Source: Bacteroidota bacterium (GTDB lineage Bacteria > Bacteroidota > Bacteroidia > Flavobacteriales > Flavobacteriaceae). Taken from it: a stretch of 7,118 nucleotides of DNA. The DNA is taken from contig JAEWLN010000113.1 of NCBI GenBank assembly GCA_023457535.1, positions 1 to 7,118 on the forward strand, written 5' to 3'. This document shows positions 1 through 5,347 of this stretch, one piece after another. The notes beneath the pieces were generated by a model that had not been told where the DNA came from, searched no databases, and saw nothing but the letters and a program-made list of their open reading frames with translations. A program made the position numbers and the translations under genes. Each line of letters opens with the position of its first letter. Within the stretch, counting starts at the first letter, position 1.

Positions 1-131
1 ACGTTAGGCCGCTTCACGCGGTTGCGGATCAAAGCGGACTGAGTTTTCTCTGCCGAAGATAATGTTTCTTCGTGAAACCATAGCTTCCGGCTACGAAAAA
101 CTCCGCAATCGCTTGAAACGGCGGTTAGCTG
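1..131 (-). repeat. attC site of cassette 1 (R' end cut by window edge)
   Basis: On the minus strand the R'' box CAGCTAAC lies at 131-124 and the R' end GCCTAACG reaches position 2. The two arms (about 9-29 and 101-121) pair almost fully through GCCGCTTCACGCGGTTGCGGA and its near complement. The centre holds the segment common to all sites (41-53) and an apical hairpin, CGAAGA at 54-59 with TCTTCG at 67-72. It is nearly identical to the attC at 2042-2180. Confidence 0.9.
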
Positions 132-137
132 ATTTGC

Positions 138-539
138 CTAGTTTATTAGTGATTCCAAATTATGCCATTCATGAGAACAACCATTTTTGCACCTAAATTC
201 TCTGCGTCTAGTGTCTGAAATTTTAAAAATTGAGATTAAAGTAACAAACACTTTTCTATTTTCATTTTCAGGAAGCGACCTTATTTTATGAATTGCATTT
301 TTAAAATTATTAGTTTTAAAAAGAACTATTGGAGTTATTGTTTGTTTAAGCGGAACAGTTTGTATTCCTGCTTTTATAATTTCCTCTGTTGGATGTGATT
401 GCTCAAGAAATATTCTAGCTTTCGTAATAGAATTCATTTTGCTTTCCAAATCTAAACTATCAAACCAAATCATAATTTGCTCAAGATTAATTATCTCTTG
501 CGCAAAGCGATTAATCATTATTTCTTCTGGATAAAGCAA
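138..539 (-). CDS. DUF5958-like small protein (cassette 1)
   Basis: A 133-residue protein of unknown function, the only gene of cassette 1. The N-terminal EIMINRFAQ (6-14), the middle LKQTITPIVL (64-73), the SLPENEN (88-94) and the C-terminal RRREF..CxxxC.H..H pattern (111-126) agree with what I remember of the DUF5958 family; the name is from memory and tentative. The C-terminal cluster C117, C121, H123, H126 could bind a metal ion (inference). No signal peptide or membrane segment is seen. The start is uncertain: TTG at 539 gives residues before EIMINR as in relatives, while the first ATG (518) follows an AGAAG that could serve as a ribosome site but would trim the conserved start. No in-frame ATG lies upstream before a stop at 584. 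The stop codon is 7 bp from the R'' box of its attC. Confidence 0.75.
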   Translation of the reverse strand: MLYPEEIMINRFAQEIINLEQIMIWFDSLDLESKMNSITKARIFLEQSHPTEEIIKAGIQTVPLKQTITPIVLFKTNNFKNAIHKIRSLPENENRKVFVTLISIFKISDTRRREFRCKNGCSHEWHNLESLIN

Positions 540-578
540 AGTTATGTTTTTATTTTTACGAGAATTTCTCTGGCATTT

Positions 579-717
579 CAGCTAACGTTAGGCCGCTTCA
601 CGACGTTGCCGGAAAAGCGGACCGAGTTCCCTCTGCCGAAGATAGACAATGTTCGTGAAAAATGAACATTCAACTTACCCGAATCCCGGCAATGTCGATG
701 AAACGGCGGTTACTGGC
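579..717 (-). repeat. attC site of cassette 2
   Basis: The minus-strand R'' box GCCAGTAAC (717-709) matches the start of cassette 2 at 1419-1411, and the R' box GTTAGCTG (586-579) begins cassette 1. The outer arms belong to the GGCCGCTTCACG/GAAACGGC type, as in the sites at 1-131 and 2042-2180. The centre differs from its relatives: it carries a perfect 7-bp apical hairpin, AATGTTC (648-654) with GAACATT (664-670). Confidence 0.9.
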
Positions 718-722
718 AGTTT

Positions 723-1061
723 TTATTCCTGTGACAAAACTTGATCAATTTGATTTTTGAGTTCAGGAATTTTATTTTTAATTACATCCCAAACAATCGA
801 ATAATTGACTCCGACATAATCATGAATTAATCGATCTCTCATTCCCGCCATACTTTTCCATTGAATAGAATTATGATTGTCTCTAAAATCTACTGGAATT
901 TTCTTTGTAGCTTCTCCAATGATTTCTAAACTTCTAACGACAGCACGCTTTAAAGTTTCATCATCCAAAAATGAATTATATTCTAAACTTTGGCTTACAG
1001 AAATTAAATATGAACACTCGTCCAAAATATGTCTAAGAAATTCTTTTGGTTCTTTAGACAT
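723..1061 (-). CDS. hepT: HepT-like HEPN ribonuclease toxin (cassette 2)
   Basis: A 112-residue, mostly helical HEPN protein of the HepT/DUF86 family, the toxin of a MntA/HepT module. The HEPN catalytic signature RX4HXY is intact as R75-DRLI-H80-D-Y82. In this family HEPN dimers cleave RNA, and the tyrosine of this motif is the known target of AMPylation by the MntA partner, which silences the toxin. ELxxGEA-type residues (LEIIGEATKKIP, 45-56) also fit the family. The ATG overlaps the last 8 bases of the nucleotidyltransferase gene (1054-1061), so translation is probably coupled, with the antitoxin made first. Length is normal for the family and no frameshift is seen, so the toxin looks functional. 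The stop codon lies 5 bp before the R'' box of the attC. Confidence 0.9.
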   Translation of the reverse strand: MSKEPKEFLRHILDECSYLISVSQSLEYNSFLDDETLKRAVVRSLEIIGEATKKIPVDFRDNHNSIQWKSMAGMRDRLIHDYVGVNYSIVWDVIKNKIPELKNQIDQVLSQE

Positions 1062-1350
1062 ATTGAACTTCGTTTAAAATTTTTGGACCAATGTAAGGAC
1101 TCAAACCATTTTTGGTTACGACTTCGATTTTTTCATTCTTGAAAATTCTTTCGAATAAATCGTAAACAGCCATGTAATTGTCGAAGTTTTCTTTTTCAGG
1201 TTCAAAATCGATCAACAAGTCAATATCACTTTCACTTGACTGCTCATTACGAAGATATGACCCGAACAAGCCAACATTTCGAATACCAAGTTTCGACAGC
1301 TTAGACTTATTTGATTTAAGTGTTTTTAATATGATTTCTTTTGTTGTCAT
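1054..1350 (-). CDS. mntA: MntA-like minimal nucleotidyltransferase antitoxin (cassette 2)
   Basis: A 98-residue minimal nucleotidyltransferase. The GSX10DXD signature is complete: G30-S31, then ten residues, then D42-I-D44 within SDIDLLIDF. The third acidic position appears to be E76 in KIEVVT, where many relatives have Asp. MntA antitoxins transfer AMP from ATP to a tyrosine in the HEPN active site of HepT. The typical C-terminal LSPYIGPKILNEV (83-95) is present. It is the first gene of the pair and overlaps hepT by 8 bases. Upstream there is no strong Shine-Dalgarno, only GGGGA about 10 bases before the ATG, plus a TAnnTTTG box. The start at 1350 is the first ATG of the frame and gives the family's usual length. 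Confidence 0.9.
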   Translation of the reverse strand: MTTKEIILKTLKSNKSKLSKLGIRNVGLFGSYLRNEQSSESDIDLLIDFEPEKENFDNYMAVYDLFERIFKNEKIEVVTKNGLSPYIGPKILNEVQYV

Positions 1351-1364
1351 TTTTAAACTTTCCC

Positions 1365-1372
1365 CAAATATA
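1365..1372 (-). promoter_or_regulatory. Possible Bacteroidota-type -7 box upstream of mntA
   Basis: On the minus strand TATATTTG fits the Bacteroidota -7 consensus TAnnTTTG and lies 14 bases before the ATG of mntA. A partner -33 TTG at the usual distance is not evident. It could also be read as a weak sigma-70 -10 box (TATATT). The AT-rich context makes chance matches likely. Confidence 0.3.
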
Positions 1373-1410
1373 CAAAAGTTTACGTTTGACGATAATGTTC
1401 TCGAAAAATT

Positions 1411-1549
1411 GCCAGTAACGTGCCGCCTGTAAGCGTAATTCGCGGTTCAAGCGGACCGAGTTCTCTCTGCCGAACATAAACTTTATTCGTGAAACCACAA
1501 CTTCCGGCTACCAAAAACCAGCGCAATTCGCTTACAGGCTGTTACATTG
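1411..1549 (-). repeat. attC site of cassette 3
   Basis: The minus-strand R'' box CAATGTAAC (1549-1541) matches the start of cassette 3 at 2051-2045, and R' GTTACTGGC (1419-1411) begins cassette 2. The arms are different from neighbouring sites: GCCGCCTGTAAGCG on the left pairs with CGCTTACAGGC on the right. The centre keeps GAGTTCTCTCTGC, the segment common to all sites. Confidence 0.9.
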
Positions 1550-2043
1550 ACGGCGCACCGACGTTTGGCATGCAAAAATCAAAGAAATTTCAATTCTCTG
1601 CTTTGTTTTTTTTGATTTTACAACCGACGCAAAATCACCGACAAAGAGGAAAAAAAAGTTTCTACGATATTTCAACGGTCCGTATTTCAGCCGATTTCCA
1701 AACCCAATATTCTTAATCAGAATTCTGCGCAAAATATTTTAGCCGATATCCAATCCTAATATTCTTTGTCAGAAATCTGCGCAAAGTATTGTCTACCGAT
1801 TTTTTTCAGATGAAACGCGAATTTGAGTTTATATTTTTCCGGAGTTTCCGATGAAAACAGCGAAGCTTTACACCGACGTTCTTTCGTAGATTGCGAAAGT
1901 ATGGCTCGTCTATCAAAAATAAAACAAAACGCCATTTGATTTTCCGACAACGGATTTCAGTGATTAATTCGAAATCTATTTGAAAATTCAAATTTGCCAA
2001 ATTTTCTATTTACTCCAAACGTTCTTCGTCACGTCCGCGCTGT
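1550..2043 (-). other. Body of cassette 3, no convincing gene
   Basis: About 490 bases of AT-rich sequence without a gene I can support. Both strands have only short open stretches (about 60-75 codons), none with a recognisable protein motif, a clear ribosome site or a reading frame that survives the 52-bp tandem repeat inside it. A minus-strand frame from about 1950 to 1756 and an overlapping one from 2000 to 1806 have unremarkable compositions. Also present are a perfect palindrome-like element ATTTGAA-AA-TTCAAAT (1978-1993) and a weak AT stem (1575-1583 with 1611-1619). The cassette could be a decayed gene, an RNA-encoding or promoter-bearing cassette, or captured intergenic DNA. Confidence 0.6.
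1689..1792. repeat. 52-bp tandem duplication in cassette 3
   Basis: Two directly adjacent 52-bp units, 1689-1740 and 1741-1792, share about 44 of 52 positions, including AATATTCTT and TCTGCGCAAA. A third start (ctaccgat) follows at 1793. Since 52 is not a multiple of three, the duplication would shift any reading frame across it, which argues against a protein-coding role here. Confidence 0.8.
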
Positions 2044-2180
2044 CATGTAACGTTAGGCCGCTTCACGCCGTTGCGGATCAAAGCGGACTGAGTTCTCTCT
2101 GCCGAAGATAATGTTTCTTCGTGAAACCATAGCTTTCGGCTACGAAAAACTCCGCAATGGCTTGAAACGGCGGTTAGGCG
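2042..2180 (-). repeat. attC site of cassette 4
   Basis: The minus-strand R'' box CGCCTAAC (2180-2173) pairs with the cassette-4 start at 2720-2713, and R' GTTACATGAC (2051-2042) begins cassette 3. It is almost identical to the attC at 1-131. Two of its few differences, c2069 and g2159, are opposite each other in the stem and keep the pair. The R'' box also supplies the stop codon of the cassette-4 gene. Confidence 0.9.
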
Positions 2181-2695
2181 TTCGTTTTTTTGTCATTCCA
2201 CTCCTTTATGTGCTCGTCAATTCGTAATTTGTCTATTGGTAGTCTTTGTCTAAATGTTTCAATCATTTTCAAATAGTCCTGTTTAGAAAAATTGAATTCA
2301 ACGATTTCGTCAAACCATTCTACTGTCGAGCCAACTTTCTCAGCCTCCCAATCTTTTGTCTTATCTAAACCAATATGTTTCCATTGAATTAGGTCGCCGC
2401 AATTCCGTATTTCAGCAACTATTAAAGTACAAGAAAAGTCATTGTCGTCTGGACACATAAGAATTGGACAAATTGTTGTCTCGTTTTCGTTTGGCAAAAT
2501 TCTTTTCCAAACAACTGCTTTTTCTTCTTCTCGTTCCATCCAGTACACAAGTGTAGGAATAAGTCCTTTGTACATATTGTCGGGATATAGTTCGTCGAGT
2601 TTTTCGTCCAACCAATATCCGTCAATACGATAATTTATGAAGTCCCAATAGTCTTCATAATCACTTTTGTCTGGTATGCCTTCTATCTTGTTCAT
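2174..2695 (-). CDS. Unrecognised 173-aa acidic protein (cassette 4)
   Basis: I do not recognise a named family. The protein is soluble-looking, rich in Trp, Asp and Glu, with no signal peptide or membrane segment. The centre PNENETTICPILMCPDDNDFSC (about 68-89) followed by TLIVAEI and a W-x-HIGLD stretch (90-111) looks like a compact alpha/beta domain, and cysteines at 76, 81, 89 and 99 are spaced closely. The C-terminal part (about 135-169) is helical and charged. The layout vaguely recalls small immunity-type proteins, but this is not evidence of function. The ATG at 2695 lies only about 25 bases behind the recombination point and has no Shine-Dalgarno. The last residues (Asn-Ala) and the TAA are encoded at and within the attC R'' box, so the stop depends on the cassette's own recombination site. 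Confidence 0.75.
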   Translation of the reverse strand: MNKIEGIPDKSDYEDYWDFINYRIDGYWLDEKLDELYPDNMYKGLIPTLVYWMEREEEKAVVWKRILPNENETTICPILMCPDDNDFSCTLIVAEIRNCGDLIQWKHIGLDKTKDWEAEKVGSTVEWFDEIVEFNFSKQDYLKMIETFRQRLPIDKLRIDEHIKEWNDKKTNA

Positions 2696-2710
2696 CGGGT
2701 TCTTAAAAAT

Positions 2711-2853
2711 GACGCCTAACGTTAGGCCGCTAAGCGCCGTTGCCGATCAAAGCGGGCTGAGTTCTCTCTGCCAAGATAATGTTTCTTCGTGAAACAACAA
2801 CTTCCGGGTACCGAAAACCCGGCAATGGCGTCTTAGCGGCGGTTATGCGAAAT
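2711..2853 (-). repeat. attC site of cassette 5
   Basis: The minus-strand R'' box with flank, ATTTCGCATAAC (2853-2842), is a perfect reverse complement of the cassette-5 start at 4103-4114. R' GTTAGGCGTC (2720-2711) begins cassette 4. The arms GGCCGCTAAGCGCCGTTGCCG and CGGCAATGGCGTCTTAGCGGC pair closely. The centre has the common GAGTTCTCTCTGC and the apical AAGATAATGTTTCTT stem. Confidence 0.9.
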
Positions 2854-4094
2854 TAGTACTTTGACTTTAGATACTCCGTACCTTTTTCGATTTCGGGAAA
2901 CAACGATTCGCTGCTAATTCCCAAACCTTCCAAGTCTTTCAAAATATTTTGTTTATCAATATCGTCGATAAAATATCTAACTCTTTTATTGTTTTTAGAA
3001 TATAATGAATTTATTTCGGCTGGTTTCGAAATTTTATCTTCAATTCCAAATAAAAAGAAATATCCTGACTGTTTTTTTATACGGGCGTTGTTGTTTATGG
3101 GACGCACAACTAAAGCTTTATTAAAGTCTAGGGGATCAATTATATTTAGAAAATAAGGTTTTTCTTCTTTTATAAGGTGAAGAAGTTTCAGACCTTGATC
3201 ATATTTTTTATTAAATTTAGCTTTAGTCATATTTGTTTCCAGAGTTCGCTCACATTTCGATAAATTGGCGAGAATACTAACCGTATCGCTATCATAGTAT
3301 TTTATCTCGTTTTCCTCTGGAACGAAAATTAGAACTTCGCCTGGAGATTGATTTTCGTTTTTGTCACAGCAAGAGAAATACAAAGCGACTAACGGATTTT
3401 TGGTTATATCTAATAGCCTAGTGGGTAAACCATAATGTTGCATTATAGTCAATTTTTCAAATGTAGATTTTGTGTTGACAAATTCCTCAGAGTTTCGAAT
3501 AATAATTTCCCGAAACATCTTGTGTTCATTTTGATACCAATTATTTCGATAAATTGATGGTAAAGGTTTCCACGCAATATTTGCATGTCCTCTAAAGAAT
3601 ACATTGTCAAACTTTGAAAAGTTATTAGCATTGAATTGAGCGAAGTCAGATATAGAAGCAATAAAATTTATTTCTACAATGTTCGGGTCGTAAAGGTATT
3701 TGTCGAGAATAATTGCAATATTAGGGTAACTTGCTTTTATGTAACTTATAATTATATCTTTTATCTTTTTTTTGAATCGATTATCATAGCCATTTTCATC
3801 TAGGAAAATTTGATACTCAAGTATTGCGATGATATCATCTCTACCTACCTCATCGTTTGCAAAACTATTATTATTACGAACTTGCTCAATAATCTCACGA
3901 ATTGCAGCTAATCTTCCAGATTTATTTTTTGTATAAAGAATTCTAATGTTCTTCACACTATTAAAACTTAAACTTTCAATAAAATCATCAATAACTTTGT
4001 TGGGAAATATTAGTTCATCGGATAGAAATATAAACCCGCTTTCGACAATTTCGAATAATATAAATCTGTCTATAAAATTTTCAATTTTATCCAT
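2853..4094 (-). CDS. FRG-domain protein (cassette 5)
   Basis: A 413-residue protein with an FRG domain in its C-terminal two thirds. Seen directly: VFFRGH (165-170), the family's naming motif; MQHYGLPTRLLD with NPLVALYFSC (218-242), the most conserved block of FRG proteins; and RIKKQSGYFFLFG (338-350), matching the family's RIxxQxGxF pattern. The first about 145 residues are a charged helical region of unknown role. FRG proteins are widespread, often sit among phage-defence or toxin genes, and their biochemical activity is not one I can state with confidence. No partner gene shares the cassette. The ATG at 4094 lies 20 bases behind the recombination point, follows an A-rich run and lacks a Shine-Dalgarno. 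The stop lies right at the attC. Intact frame and all motifs suggest a functional gene. Confidence 0.85.
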   Translation of the reverse strand: MDKIENFIDRFILFEIVESGFIFLSDELIFPNKVIDDFIESLSFNSVKNIRILYTKNKSGRLAAIREIIEQVRNNNSFANDEVGRDDIIAILEYQIFLDENGYDNRFKKKIKDIIISYIKASYPNIAIILDKYLYDPNIVEINFIASISDFAQFNANNFSKFDNVFFRGHANIAWKPLPSIYRNNWYQNEHKMFREIIIRNSEEFVNTKSTFEKLTIMQHYGLPTRLLDITKNPLVALYFSCCDKNENQSPGEVLIFVPEENEIKYYDSDTVSILANLSKCERTLETNMTKAKFNKKYDQGLKLLHLIKEEKPYFLNIIDPLDFNKALVVRPINNNARIKKQSGYFFLFGIEDKISKPAEINSLYSKNNKRVRYFIDDIDKQNILKDLEGLGISSESLFPEIEKGTEYLKSKY

Positions 4095-4102
4095 TTTTTA
4101 AA

Positions 4103-4243
4103 ATTTCGCATAACGTTCCCTGCATTTGCGCAGGAGCGGAAATAGGAGCAGAGTTCTCTCTGCTAAGATAGAATTTTCTTGGAAACGACAAACGTTCAAC
4201 TCACTAAAAACCAGCTCTTGCGTAAATGCAGTGTTGGGAGAAG
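4103..4243 (-). repeat. attC site of cassette 6
   Basis: The minus-strand R'' box with flank, CTTCTCCCAAC (4243-4233), matches the cassette-6 start at 4864-4854, and R' GTTATGCGAAAT (4114-4103) begins cassette 5. The arms are of the CCTGCATTTGCGCAGGAGC/CTTGCGTAAATGCAG type, shared only with the next site, 750 bp away, and the two cores have equal length (118 bp) and about eight differences. Confidence 0.9.
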
Positions 4244-4245
4244 GC

Positions 4246-4563
4246 TTATTTCTTACGAGATATTTTCTTTGGATTCTGCCGTGAATCAAAAACATCATGA
4301 ATTTCAATTCGATTTCGATTCTTATCAAAAACGTAAACCAATTTATAGTTTTTATATACAAGATATTTGTAACCCAGACTGAAATCAGCAAGTAATTCTT
4401 CATCTTGTCCGATCAAAGGTTGATTTGAAAGTTTCTGTGATTCTTTTACAATTCCTGACACTAAATTTCTCGCAACCGATAAACTTGCATTGACTTTATA
4501 ATATTCAAAAATATTTTGCAATTCACTTTTTGCAAAATTTGTCCAATAAATTTTCAGCTCCAT
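4246..4563 (-). CDS. parE: ParE/RelE-superfamily toxin (cassette 6)
   Basis: A 105-residue toxin of the ParE branch of the RelE/ParE superfamily. The N-terminal IYWTNFAKSELQNIFEYY (5-22) is the usual strand plus helix opening. The C-terminal core YKYLVYKNYKLVYVFDKNRNRIEIHDVFDSRQNPKK (65-100) is the family's terminal beta-sheet, with the characteristic VFDSRQNP ending. ParE toxins generally act on DNA gyrase, but members of this superfamily also include ribosome-dependent RNases, and the target cannot be told from the sequence. The ATG is embedded in the last 10 bases of the antitoxin gene (4554-4563), giving a coupled antitoxin-first operon. The stop is 3 bp from the attC R'' flank. An antiparallel set of frames over the same bases is shadow. 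Confidence 0.88.
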   Translation of the reverse strand: MELKIYWTNFAKSELQNIFEYYKVNASLSVARNLVSGIVKESQKLSNQPLIGQDEELLADFSLGYKYLVYKNYKLVYVFDKNRNRIEIHDVFDSRQNPKKISRKK

Positions 4564-4787
4564 TTTTCAATTTGAGATAACAAATCATTAGATTCTGTCA
4601 ATCTATTATTTTTTGAATCGTCAATTGATTGGTTTATTCTATGATGATAATCTTCGATAGACATTGGAGTTTCTATCGACGCTTTGGTTTCTTTTTTTAG
4701 CAAACTTTCAAGATGAGAAACCGCTTTCTCGCTTTGAAGTTTAAGAAACTCCTGTACAAAAATAATTTTTCGGGTTTGTAAGTCCAT
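4554..4787 (-). CDS. Antitoxin of the ParE-type module (cassette 6)
   Basis: A 77-residue antitoxin directly upstream of and overlapping the toxin by 10 bases. It opens with MDLQTRKIIFVQEFLKLQSE (1-20), followed by a helical stretch, then PMSIEDYHHRINQSIDDSKNNRLTE (41-65) and an end DLLSQIEKWS. From memory this closely resembles a small antitoxin type common in Bacteroidota, paired with ParE/RelE toxins. Such proteins usually have a DNA- or self-associating N-terminal part and a flexible C-terminal part that wraps the toxin, and often autoregulate the operon; those roles are inferred here. The ATG at 4787 is the first in frame. A GAAAG touches it, too close to act as a Shine-Dalgarno, and a TAnnTTTG box lies 14 bases upstream. 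Confidence 0.85.
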   Translation of the reverse strand: MDLQTRKIIFVQEFLKLQSEKAVSHLESLLKKETKASIETPMSIEDYHHRINQSIDDSKNNRLTESNDLLSQIEKWS

Positions 4788-4801
4788 CTTTCGGTTTTTT
4801 T

Positions 4802-4809
4802 CAAAAATA
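4802..4809 (-). promoter_or_regulatory. Possible Bacteroidota-type -7 box upstream of the antitoxin gene
   Basis: The minus strand reads TATTTTTG, fitting TAnnTTTG, exactly 14 bases before the antitoxin ATG, the same spacing as upstream of mntA. No convincing -33 TTG is at the usual distance. An alternative sigma-70 -10-like TATATT lies at 4821-4816. The surrounding T-rich run weakens both readings. Confidence 0.3.
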
Positions 4810-4855
4810 CAAAAAAATATAAGAGTTGAATGTTAACGTCGATTTTCTCAAGCTT

Positions 4856-4991
4856 TCTCCCAACGTTCCCTGCATTTGCGCAGGAGCGGAAATAGGAGCA
4901 GAGTTCGCTCTGCTAAGATAGAACTTTCTTGGAAAGAACAAACGTCCAACTTACTCAAAACCAGCTCTTGCGTAAATGCAGTGTTGTGTGC
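4856..4991 (-). repeat. attC site of cassette 7
   Basis: The minus-strand R'' box GCACACAAC (4991-4983) matches the cassette-7 start at 6994-6986, and R' GTTGGGAGA (4864-4856) begins cassette 6. Arms and centre are nearly the same as in the site at 4103-4243, with GAGTTCGCTCTGC as a one-base variant of the common segment. Confidence 0.9.
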
Positions 4992-4999
4992 TGGCCTGA

Positions 5000-5347
5000 T
5001 TAAAAATTTTCTGGTAAATATTCTCTGTATTTTTTTCTCAAGTAGTCCAAGCCTTGTTCATCACTTTCTAAATTGAGATTAAGTTTTTCCTTAATGAACT
5101 CATGTCTTGTCCGCGCGTCCGTCAAAATATGTCCCCAAGGTAAGATATAAACGTCGAAATTTTCGCCTTCTGAAACATGACCGTAGCGACGATGCATTTG
5201 TTTTAATAAAGGCTCGATCTCTGGTTTAATATTTTTTGTAAGCAAAATAAATTTCCATCTAGTTTTATCTTTTGGAAATCTTGGATCATTTGAAACTTTT
5301 GTGGCGTAAGATTCAATTTGGGTTTTCTCATTGAATCCGGGCATCAA
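5000..5347 (-). CDS. C-terminal piece of the GHKL ATPase-nuclease gene, separated by a frameshift (cassette 7)
   Basis: A 115-residue frame that continues the preceding protein in the +1 frame. Its FNEKTQIESYATKVSNDPRF (5-24), TRWKFILLTKNI (29-40), NFDVYILPWGHILTDARTRHEFIKEKL and final LDYLRKKYREYLPE match, from memory, the C-terminal end normally fused to GHKL ATP-binding proteins, where LVIELKRP is followed about ten residues later by QIxxYA. If one base in 5345-5352 is skipped, the joint reads KKP-TVMPGFNEKT-QI, giving exactly that spacing. The open frame formally begins at TTG 5347 (ATG 5344), 20 bases inside the upstream gene, without a Shine-Dalgarno. It could be a pseudogene remnant, a sequencing indel, a programmed +1 shift, or a separately translated subunit. 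I favour a simple frameshift. Confidence 0.75.
   Translation of the reverse strand: MMPGFNEKTQIESYATKVSNDPRFPKDKTRWKFILLTKNIKPEIEPLLKQMHRRYGHVSEGENFDVYILPWGHILTDARTRHEFIKEKLNLNLESDEQGLDYLRKKYREYLPENF

Noticed and set aside
1575..1619. AAAATCAAA/TTTGATTTT inverted repeat as a terminator
   Set aside because: The stem is almost all A-T with a 27-base loop, too weak to call a terminator, and there is no gene ending at it.
1489..1716. A plus-strand frame of 75 codons at the attC/cassette-3 junction
   Set aside because: It begins inside the attC, crosses the recombination box, and has no motif or ribosome site. It runs against the array direction.
4179..4382. A plus-strand frame over the cassette-6 attC and toxin gene
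   Set aside because: It is antisense to a clear ParE gene and begins inside an attC arm.
4098..4403. A 101-codon minus-strand frame overlapping the ParE toxin gene
   Set aside because: It is an out-of-frame shadow of the toxin gene and runs into the attC. It has no family-like motifs.
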